Assembly: GCA_017380955.1 (NCBI GenBank) | Contig: JAFOCZ010000188.1 | Location: 1-5,575, forward strand | Source: Alistipes sp. | GTDB lineage: Bacteria; Bacteroidota; Bacteroidia; Bacteroidales; Rikenellaceae | Length of the DNA stretch: 5,575 nt | Reading direction: 5' to 3' | In this document: piece after piece, positions 1 to 5,551 of the stretch | Position numbering within the stretch: the first letter of the stretch is position 1 | Layout: each line of letters opens with the position of its first letter | The notes under the pieces: model-generated | Databases searched by the model: none | Told to the model about the DNA's origin: nothing | What the model saw: the letters and a program-made list of their open reading frames with translations, nothing else | Translations under genes and position numbers: made by a program

Positions 1-866
1 GCATAGTGCTCGCTGCGTCGCACATCATCGCCGTGTAGTGCACGCAGAGCATCTCTGAATGCCTCAACAAACTGCGCCTTGACATCGCGATGGATAAGGA
101 TATAGTCGGGGGCTATGCAGGTTTGTCCAGCATTGAGCGTCTTACCCCACGCTATGCGTTTCGCAGCGAGGGTAATATCGGCACTCCTATCAACCACCAC
201 AGGGCTCTTACCACCAAGTTCCAGCACCACAGGAGTGAGATTCTCCGCCGCAGCACGCATAACAACACGCGCTAAGTCGGGAGAGCCGGTAAAGAATATA
301 ATGTCGTAACGCTCGCGCAACAACGCTGCGTTTACATCGCGGTTACCCTGCACCACAGCCACATACTCCTTATCGAAAGCCTCCGAAATCAGCACCTCGA
401 GCACCTCCGCAACGTGAGGGACATAGGGTGATGGCTTGAGCACTGCGGTACATCCCGCCGCTATAGCACCCACAAGAGGGTTAAGCAACAACTGCACAGG
501 ATAGTTCCACGGCGCTATGATAAGCGACACACCAAGAGGCTCGGTGATAACCTCACTTCGCGATGGGAACATCTTCAGCGGCGTGGACTTCTTGGATGGT
601 GCTGCCCAGCCTCTAAGATGCTTCAGGAAGTTATCTATCTCGCCCAGCACGATGCTTATCTCGGTGAGGTATGCCTCCTCATAGGATTTATGAAGGTCGT
701 CATATAGCGCATCGGCAAGTGCCTTCTCGTTGCGCACTATAGCCTCACGCAACCTCCTGAGGGCTGCAAGACGATACTCCACATCGAGAGTCTCACCGCT
801 ACGGAAAAACCTTCGCTGCGTGGCAACCACACTCTTTATAGCATCTTCGGTCGTATTGGTAATCAT
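1..866 (-). CDS. Aldehyde dehydrogenase, class 3 (ALDH3) type; 3' end cut off by the window
   Basis: This gene would oxidise aldehydes to carboxylic acids with NAD(P)+ in the cytoplasm; the natural substrate cannot be read from sequence. I translated it by hand from the ATG at 864-866. It gives 288 codons without a stop before the left edge; family members are about 450-460 residues, so roughly the last third (rest of the catalytic and oligomerisation regions) is missing. Visible motifs in order: APWNYP (118-123, with the oxyanion-hole Asn121), LNPLVGAIAAG (128-138), the cofactor-binding Lys144 in VLKPS, FTGSP (192-196), ELGGKSP (216-222, general-base Glu216) and NAGQTCIAPDY (245-255, nucleophile Cys250). 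The stretch RIAWGK..NAGQTC.APDYIL is typical of the class 3/fatty-aldehyde branch. There is no signal peptide. The start is supported by a promoter ending about 20 bp upstream and by the N-terminal helix typical of the family. All key residues are present. The family call is firm; the substrate is unknown. Confidence 0.93.
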   Translation of the reverse strand, partial: MITNTTEDAIKSVVATQRRFFRSGETLDVEYRLAALRRLREAIVRNEKALADALYDDLHKSYEEAYLTEISIVLGEIDNFLKHLRGWAAPSKKSTPLKMFPSRSEVITEPLGVSLIIAPWNYPVQLLLNPLVGAIAAGCTAVLKPSPYVPHVAEVLEVLISEAFDKEYVAVVQGNRDVNAALLRERYDIIFFTGSPDLARVVMRAAAENLTPVVLELGGKSPVVVDRSADITLAAKRIAWGKTLNAGQTCIAPDYILIHRDVKAQFVEAFRDALRALHGDDVRRSEHY

Positions 867-887
867 AGTCGTATATATTGATTATAA

Positions 888-919
888 CAAAAGTACAAAA
901 TAGCCGCCAAACCTCCAAA
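888..919 (-). promoter_or_regulatory. Bacteroidota-type promoter for the aldehyde dehydrogenase gene
   Basis: On the minus strand a -33 element TTTG (919-916) is followed after 20 bp by TACTTTTG (895-888), an exact match to the TAnnTTTG -7 element used by the primary sigma factor of Bacteroidota. Transcription should start around 882-886, giving a leader of only about 15-20 nt before the ATG at 866. No Shine-Dalgarno sequence is seen in that leader, which is usual for this phylum. The promoter lies downstream of the terminator at 938-976, so the aldehyde dehydrogenase is probably transcribed independently of the gyrA unit. Confidence 0.75.
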
Positions 920-937
920 CATCACCACCAAATAGAC

Positions 938-976
938 AAAAAAAAGAGTTGCCCAATCTTGCGATTAGGCAACTCT
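938..976 (-). terminator. Intrinsic terminator ending the gyrA-TPR unit or the 6S-like RNA
   Basis: Read on the minus strand, AGAGTTGCC (976-968) pairs perfectly with GGCAACTCT (953-945). One mismatched pair follows, then AATC/GATT (966-963 with 958-955), closed by a GCAA tetraloop. The stem runs directly into seven further T residues (944-938). This is a textbook rho-independent terminator. It lies about 190 bp past the TPR stop codon and only about 20 bp past the folded element at 995-1158, so it may terminate that RNA as well as read-through from gyrA-TPR. On the plus strand the stem is not followed by a T-run, so it acts in one direction only. Confidence 0.9.
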
Positions 977-994
977 CTACCATTAATTTTTGAA

Positions 995-1158
995 GTTGTA
1001 TAACAGCGCACGAAGACCGAAACTTCGCTTTGCCTATTTGTTGATAGAATAGTGCAGATACAACGCTCGGCGAAATTTTTGGCGATGGGCTGTACTTAGG
1101 CGTACTGCCCATTGGCGAAATATTTCGTTAGCGGCAGTAGATGCGCTGTTATCTCAAC
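995..1158 (-). ncRNA. Candidate structured non-coding RNA with 6S-like architecture
   Basis: This 164-nt gene-free stretch folds end to end. The ends form a closing stem: 11 perfect pairs (1152-1142 with 1010-1000), extended by GTTG/CAAC (1158-1155 with 998-995) across a small internal loop. Inside, on the minus strand, come about 8-10 unpaired nt, then a long arm (1133-1064) that includes CGAAAT/ATTTCG and an inner hairpin (1114-1083, loop of 6 nt). Next are about 36 loosely structured nt, then a 5-bp hairpin (1027-1023 with 1015-1011) just before the closing stem returns. Closing stem, asymmetric central bubble with a small 3'-side hairpin, and one long terminal arm is the layout of 6S RNA, the RNA that binds RNA polymerase holoenzyme. 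A near -7 box, TAATATTTG (1166-1158), precedes it and a terminator follows. The minus strand is chosen because of that terminator. Alternatives: a structured 3' UTR of the TPR mRNA, or a palindromic interspersed element. No sequence match could be tested. Confidence 0.42.
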
Positions 1159-1166
1159 AAATATTA

Positions 1167-2516
1167 CTACATCTGAGACTCAATCTGCTTGTAGTGATTA
1201 TACTTATCCATCATACCATCCATCTCGCGAAGACGGAAGCACAACTGACGGAGGCAAGTTACTGAGTCGAGGTGAGAAGGGTTAATCTGGTGTGCCTTCT
1301 CCAACCACTCGATAGCCTGAGCGAATACAAGGTCTACCTTCTTAACCTCAGCGTCGTAGTCCTCAACATCTGTGCGGCTGTTAACCTCTGCAAGAAGAGC
1401 GTTAGCCTTCTCGATGATGAAGTAACCAACAAAGTAGTTAGCATCGAAATCTGCTGGGTTGAGACGTGCGCACTGCTTGAAAGAGTGGATACACTCGTCG
1501 TAGTTCTTCAAAGCGTTGAAGACACGGCCACGACCAAACCACAAGTCGTAACTCTCGCCCTCCTTGAGGTTGTTGTCGATACGCTCAACCAACTCTGCAG
1601 GGTCACCAACACCCTCCTCAGCAGTGTACAACTGCATAAGACCATCGAGGATATTAGAGTTCTTTGGGAACTTCTCGATACCTGTTGTCAAAGTCTCCTT
1701 AGCCTTAGCGAGGTAGAGGTCACGATCCAAAGACTTCTGACCATAGTAGCAGTGGAAGAGGAAGTAGTAGATGCTACCAGCACCATCGGTGATGCCAGCC
1801 TCGAGAGCCTCCTCGAAATACTTAGCACCCTGCTGGAACGCAGCAACAGCCTCGTCACCCTGAAGACCTGAAGCGTAGAGAGTCATAAGGTAACCAGCGT
1901 TGTAGAGGTTGAGACCATTCTCCTCGATAGATGGCACAATAGTCTGAGCGCGGTAAGCCAAGTCGAAGCACTTTGAAGCCTCCAAAACACGACCTACGCC
2001 GTTGAGAGCCTCACCCTGCTGTGACAAAGCGTTAGCAAGAGTCATAGCCACAGGAGCAATCTTAGACTCAGCCTTTGCATCCAACTCATAAGCCTTTGCC
2101 AAAGATGCGAGAGCAGTCTCTGGGAGGTTCTCCTTGATAGACTTCTTCTGATCCCAGCCCTGAATCAAGTATGTAGCAGGGTCAACGTATACGTCTACAT
2201 AGTCGTACTGAAGAACAACCATAGGCATACCCATCAACTCACCCTGAACCATACCCATAGGCTCACCAACGTTCATCTGAAGAACTGCTACAGGAACACC
2301 CTGACCCAACTCCTTTGTAGGCAAGATATAGGCGTTTACATAAGCATCAGCGTGCTTGATCCACGTTGCAGCCTTGCCATTCTTCTTTACATCGTTGATA
2401 GTGGCATCAGCCTTCTCGAGTTTTGCAACCTCAGAGTCAGTCTTAACTCTCTGAGCATTTGCTGCAGGCGCTGCGAACATCAACAACGCTGCTGCAAGAA
2501 ATAAAAACTTCTTCAT
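1167..2516 (-). CDS. Exported tetratricopeptide-repeat (TPR) protein encoded downstream of gyrA
   Basis: This is a 449-residue protein of unknown function. Residues 1-21 form a clear signal peptide: a KK n-region, a hydrophobic FLFLAAALLMF core, then an ANA|Q cleavage site. Mature residue 1 would be Gln22, as is common in Bacteroidota exported proteins. There is no lipobox Cys or other membrane segment, so a soluble periplasmic location is expected. Residues about 323-356 form a good TPR (W/G/A spacing, FNALKNYDECIHSFKQCARLNP). Weaker TPR-like helical pairs occur near 165-200, 205-240, 248-285 and 395-430, so most of the mature chain is probably an alpha-solenoid for protein binding. Residues 72-118 are different: beta-like, with a Met/Gly-rich run (MGM..GELMGMPM, 87-99). 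The gene starts 29 bp after gyrA with no promoter or terminator visible between them, so co-transcription is likely. No Shine-Dalgarno sequence is seen. The TPR and export calls are firm; the role is not known. Confidence 0.92.
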   Translation of the reverse strand: MKKFLFLAAALLMFAAPAANAQRVKTDSEVAKLEKADATINDVKKNGKAATWIKHADAYVNAYILPTKELGQGVPVAVLQMNVGEPMGMVQGELMGMPMVVLQYDYVDVYVDPATYLIQGWDQKKSIKENLPETALASLAKAYELDAKAESKIAPVAMTLANALSQQGEALNGVGRVLEASKCFDLAYRAQTIVPSIEENGLNLYNAGYLMTLYASGLQGDEAVAAFQQGAKYFEEALEAGITDGAGSIYYFLFHCYYGQKSLDRDLYLAKAKETLTTGIEKFPKNSNILDGLMQLYTAEEGVGDPAELVERIDNNLKEGESYDLWFGRGRVFNALKNYDECIHSFKQCARLNPADFDANYFVGYFIIEKANALLAEVNSRTDVEDYDAEVKKVDLVFAQAIEWLEKAHQINPSHLDSVTCLRQLCFRLREMDGMMDKYNHYKQIESQM

Positions 2517-2545
2517 AGTTTTAAGATTATGTTACTTTTTTAAAT

Positions 2546-5116
2546 TTATTCGTTAGCATTCTCCGCTGTCTCCACCACTGGTGCTGCGCCCTCTGCGGTT
2601 GCTGCGCCATCCGCGGTGACTACCTCTGCTGCTGGAATCTCCTCTGCCTCCTCGGTCTTTGGCACTGCAGTAACCGAAGCGATAGAGTCACCATCGCGCA
2701 AGTTGATAACCTTCACACCCTGTGTAGCACGTCCAGCAACACGAATCTGGTCGGCAGAGGTGCGGATGGTGAGACCCGAACGGTTGATAATCATCAAGTC
2801 GTTGTCGTCGGTAACAGCCTGGATAGAGATAAGTTTACCGGTCTTCTCAGTAACGTTGATGGTCTTGACACCCTTACCGCCACGGTTGGTGATACGATAC
2901 TCATCCAGGTCGGTACGCTTACCGAAGCCATTCTCCGAGAGCACCAAGACATCCTGCTTAGACTCTGGCTCGATGGCAATCATACCGATAACCTCGTCGC
3001 TCTCCTCGATAGAGATAGCACGCACACCGGTACTTACACGACCCATAGGACGCACCGTAGACTCGTTGAAGCGGATGGCACGACCCTCACGCGCAGCAAT
3101 CATAATCTCGGCATTGCCACTTGTGAGTTTCACCTCCAACAACTGGTCATCCTCTCTAATAACGATTGCCTTAACGCCGTTAGTACGTGGGCGTGAGTAA
3201 TCCTCGAGGGTTGTCTTCTTGATAACACCGCGCTTGGTACACATCACAAGGTAGTTATTCTCCACAAACTCCTTGTCACCCAAGTTCTTAACGTTGATAT
3301 ATGCGCGTACCTTGTCACCAGGCTCAATCTGGATAACATTCTGTATTGCACGACCCTTCGACGAACGTGTGCCCTCAGGAATCTGGTATACCTTCAACCA
3401 GTAGCAACGACCCATCTCCGTGAAGAACATCATAGTGTTGTGCATAGAGGCAACATAGATATGCTCGATGAAGTCCTCATCGCGTGTAGCGCTACCCTTA
3501 GCACCTACGCCACCACGATTCTGAGTGCGGTACTCGGCAAGTGGTGTACGCTTGATATATCCCATATGCGAGATGGTGATAACCATATCATCATCAGCAT
3601 AGAAATCCTCAGGGTTGAACTCCTCCGAAGAGTAGATAATCTCCGAGCGGCGCTCGTCGCCATACTTAGCCTTAATCTCCAACAACTCGTCCCTGATAAT
3701 CTGCATCTGCATATCGTGGCTCTCAAGAACAGCCTTCAAGTAGTCGATAGTCTTCATAAGTTCGTCGCGCTCCTGCTCCAACTGCTCGCGCTGGAGTCCT
3801 GTGAGTTGGCGAAGACGCATCTCGAGGATTGCGGCGGTCTGCAATGCCGAGAGCGAGAAACGCTCCTGAAGACGTGTGCGAGCCTCCTCGGTGGTCTTCG
3901 ACGAGCGAATAATATGTACAACCTCGTCGATGTTGTCCTGTGCGATGAGCAAGCCCTGTACGATGTGCAGACGCTCCTCGGCCTTCTGAAGGTCAAAGCG
4001 TGAGCGGCGCAAAATGACATCGTGACGGTGCTCCACAAAGTGCTTGATGAGATCCTTGAGGTTAAGCAACTGAGGACGGCCATTTACCAATGCGATGTTG
4101 TTAACTGCAAATGATGTCTGCAACTGCGTATTCTTAAAGAGGGTGTTGAGCACCACATTTGCCGAAGCATCACGTCTAACCTCGATAGCGATACGAGTAC
4201 CCTGACGGTCAGACTCATCATTGATGTGGGTTATTCCCTCCAACTTCTTCTCGTTGACCAACTCGCCGATACGCTTAATCATATCTGCCTTGTTGACCAT
4301 ATATGGAATCTCGGTAACTATGATAGTCTCGTGTCCTGTTGGCGAGGTCTCAATCTCAGTGCGGGCACGCATCATAACACGACCACGACCTGTCAAGAGA
4401 GCCTCCTTAACACCCTCGTATCCATAGATAATGGCTCCTGTAGGGAAATCAGGACCTTTAACATAGTTAAGCAACTCCTCGCACTCACACTCTGGATTGT
4501 CGATATATGCGCAGCAGGCATCAACAACCTCCGACAAGTTGTGAGGTGCCATATTGGTAGCCATACCTACGGCAATACCGCTCGCACCATTCACCAACAA
4601 CAAAGGAATGCGTGTTGGCAACACTGTAGGCTCCTTGAGGGTATCGTCGAAGTTGAGACCCCAGTCGATAGTCTCCTTCTCGATATCTGCCATCACCTCA
4701 TCGGTAATCTTCTGCATACGAGCCTCGGTGTATCGCATCGCCGCAGGAGAGTCACCATCCATAGATCCGAAGTTACCCTGACCCTCAACCAATGGGTAGC
4801 GCATAGACCACTCCTGAGCCATACGCACCATAGCCTCGTAAACAGAACTATCGCCGTGTGGGTGGAACTTACCGAGCACATCACCGACGATACGCGCACT
4901 CTTACGTGTAGGCTTGTCGGATGTGAGGTTCAACTCAGCAGCCATATCATACAAAATACGACGATGTACGGGTTTCAAACCATCACGCACATCGGGCAGT
5001 GCTCGCGACACGATTACCGACATCGAGTAGTCGATATATGCCGATTTCATCTGCTCTTCGAGGTTGACCTTGACAATACGTCCCGTCACCTCTGTGTTAT
5101 TCAACTCTTCTGACAT
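2546..5116 (-). CDS. gyrA: DNA gyrase subunit A (ATP-dependent type IIA topoisomerase, breakage-reunion subunit)
   Basis: GyrA forms A2B2 with GyrB; it cuts and rejoins both DNA strands to add negative supercoils. The 856 residues are full length (E. coli 875). Landmarks: SRALPDVRDGLKPVHRRILY (37-56), the quinolone-resistance region with HPHGDS (85-90), catalytic Arg128-Tyr129 in AAMRYTEAR, the DNA-bending Ile181 in GASGIAVGMATN, and a coiled coil/C-gate near 370-480. Ser90 and Glu94 match E. coli Ser83 and Asp87; both are unmutated-type residues. The C-terminal domain (about 505-818) shows six pinwheel blades, each with a G-rich loop near 532, 582, 641, 689, 743 and 793. The canonical GyrA box is QNRGGVG (532-538), a variant of QRRGGKG. 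It supports GyrA over ParC, and blade 5 carries NRGGKG. Residues 819-856 are an acidic Ala/Glu tail. The ATG at 5114-5116 puts the conserved N-terminus at the usual distance. It probably heads an operon with the TPR gene. Confidence 0.98.
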   Translation of the reverse strand: MSEELNNTEVTGRIVKVNLEEQMKSAYIDYSMSVIVSRALPDVRDGLKPVHRRILYDMAAELNLTSDKPTRKSARIVGDVLGKFHPHGDSSVYEAMVRMAQEWSMRYPLVEGQGNFGSMDGDSPAAMRYTEARMQKITDEVMADIEKETIDWGLNFDDTLKEPTVLPTRIPLLLVNGASGIAVGMATNMAPHNLSEVVDACCAYIDNPECECEELLNYVKGPDFPTGAIIYGYEGVKEALLTGRGRVMMRARTEIETSPTGHETIIVTEIPYMVNKADMIKRIGELVNEKKLEGITHINDESDRQGTRIAIEVRRDASANVVLNTLFKNTQLQTSFAVNNIALVNGRPQLLNLKDLIKHFVEHRHDVILRRSRFDLQKAEERLHIVQGLLIAQDNIDEVVHIIRSSKTTEEARTRLQERFSLSALQTAAILEMRLRQLTGLQREQLEQERDELMKTIDYLKAVLESHDMQMQIIRDELLEIKAKYGDERRSEIIYSSEEFNPEDFYADDDMVITISHMGYIKRTPLAEYRTQNRGGVGAKGSATRDEDFIEHIYVASMHNTMMFFTEMGRCYWLKVYQIPEGTRSSKGRAIQNVIQIEPGDKVRAYINVKNLGDKEFVENNYLVMCTKRGVIKKTTLEDYSRPRTNGVKAIVIREDDQLLEVKLTSGNAEIMIAAREGRAIRFNESTVRPMGRVSTGVRAISIEESDEVIGMIAIEPESKQDVLVLSENGFGKRTDLDEYRITNRGGKGVKTINVTEKTGKLISIQAVTDDNDLMIINRSGLTIRTSADQIRVAGRATQGVKVINLRDGDSIASVTAVPKTEEAEEIPAAEVVTADGAATAEGAAPVVETAENANE

Positions 5117-5161
5117 ATTAGTTTATGTTATTCAATTTACTCTCGCTGGAAGTTTTGTTGT

Positions 5162-5188
5162 CGTTATATATATTTATATATATAGACG
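5162..5188 (-). promoter_or_regulatory. AT-alternating hairpin at the predicted 5' end of the gyrA mRNA
   Basis: CGT (5162-5164) pairs with ACG (5186-5188), and TATATAT (5165-5171) pairs with ATATATA (5178-5184), with a bulged base at 5185 and a 6-nt loop. From the promoter at 5191-5222, transcription should begin about 5184-5188, so the hairpin would sit at the extreme 5' end of a leader of about 70 nt. Such 5' stem-loops are known in general to protect mRNAs from 5'-dependent decay. As DNA, the alternating TA tract is easily melted or extruded under negative supercoiling. Both roles are inferences; the pairing itself is visible. Confidence 0.5.
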
Positions 5189-5190
5189 TG

Positions 5191-5222
5191 CAAATTTACT
5201 CAAAAATTTCGGTTTTAACAAA
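5191..5222 (-). promoter_or_regulatory. Bacteroidota-type promoter for gyrA
   Basis: On the minus strand TTTG (5222-5219) is followed after exactly 20 bp by TAAATTTG (5198-5191), a perfect TAnnTTTG -7 element. The predicted start near 5184-5188 gives a leader of about 70 nt before the gyrA ATG. The spacing equals that of the aldehyde dehydrogenase promoter at 888-919, which strengthens both calls. No operator-like dyad overlaps the core boxes. Confidence 0.78.
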
Positions 5223-5360
5223 CTATCTCCCAAAAAAGTTAGGCACTGCGAATGACATAACAGCAAATAATCGCCATAAAGGGCATTTTCAGGCGATTTA
5301 AGACGTTTTAGTTCTTGGTGCGTGGGGAGCACGAGGGGTATCGCTCCGCTGGAACGATTA
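5223..5360. other. Non-coding gap upstream of the gyrA promoter, with small inverted repeats
   Basis: No credible gene or tRNA is seen here. Two short dyads are visible: AATCGCC (5269-5275) with GGCGATT (5292-5298) around a 16-nt loop, and ATCG-C-TCC (5340-5347) with GGA-A-CGAT (5351-5358) around a 3-nt loop with one mismatch. Neither is followed by a T-run on either strand, so they are not intrinsic terminators. Being upstream of the -33 box, they could be protein-binding sites or remnants of an interspersed intergenic repeat; nothing in the sequence decides this. Confidence 0.4.
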
Positions 5361-5480
5361 GAGATGGGAATTGATGGGGAATGATAGGGAGAGATAGGGA
5401 GAGATAGGGAGAGATAGGGAGAGATAGGGACAAATGGGGAACTACCCATAACTACCCATCAATCCCCATAAATCCCCATA
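5361..5480. repeat. Ten-bp-period tandem repeat with a strand-skew switch and a G-quadruplex motif
   Basis: Twelve successive 10-bp units can be laid out. Units at 5391-5430 are four perfect copies of GAGATAGGGA. Those at 5361-5390 and 5431-5440 are diverged relatives (for example ATGATAGGGA, CAAATGGGGA). From 5441 the period continues with C-rich units: two ACTACCCAT copies, then two AATCCCCATA copies. The plus strand of the first part has GGG runs separated by exactly 7 nt (5387-5429), meeting the usual G3N1-7 quadruplex rule. The two parts are partly complementary: 5364-5379 pairs with 5454-5469 at 14 of 16 positions. It lies about 140-260 bp upstream of the gyrA promoter and encodes nothing credible. 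Confidence 0.9.
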
Positions 5481-5503
5481 AATTAAAGCGTCGCAGACAC
5501 CCT

Positions 5504-5545
5504 ACTTTTCACCTTTCACTTTTCACCTTTTACTTTTCACTTTAC
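5504..5545. repeat. Seven-bp pyrimidine-rich tandem repeat
   Basis: Six heptamer units of the form ACYTTTY follow one another: ACTTTTC, ACCTTTC, ACTTTTC, ACCTTTT, ACTTTTC and ACTTTAC. The plus strand is almost purely pyrimidine apart from one A per unit. The array sits between the decamer repeat and the terminator at the right edge, and nothing suggests that it is translated. Confidence 0.85.
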
Positions 5546-5551
5546 CCAAAC

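Noticed and set aside
90..309. Two overlapping short plus-strand open frames at the left end
   Set aside because: Both lie opposite the conserved catalytic core (ELGGKSP, GQTC) of the aldehyde dehydrogenase.
882..1112. Minus-strand open frame of 76 codons in the gap between the TPR gene and the aldehyde dehydrogenase
   Set aside because: It runs straight through the folded RNA element, the terminator and the aldehyde dehydrogenase promoter, and its translation has no recognisable pattern.
1272..1871. Plus-strand open frame of 199 codons opposite the TPR gene
   Set aside because: The Leu/Val/Ser-rich translation is what the complement of Glu/Lys/Asp-rich codons gives. The minus strand has a signal peptide and TPR motifs, so the plus frame is a shadow.
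2517..2545. Possible separate promoter for the TPR gene in the gap after gyrA
   Set aside because: The 29-bp AT-rich gap contains no TAnnTTTG element; a promoter inside the gyrA coding end cannot be excluded but was not seen.
4226..5113. Long plus-strand open frame of 295 codons antisense to the start of gyrA
   Set aside because: It lies entirely opposite the highly conserved gyrA N-terminal region, its translation resembles no known protein, and it has no promoter or start context. It results from gyrA codon composition.
5174..5449. Minus-strand open frame of 91 codons with SLPISPY-like repeats upstream of gyrA
   Set aside because: The repeats are the translated 10-bp DNA repeat, and the frame crosses the gyrA promoter and TA hairpin. 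No independent evidence of coding.
5361..5480. Possible CRISPR array
   Set aside because: The units are 10 bp and directly adjacent, with no unique spacers of 25-40 bp and no cas genes nearby.
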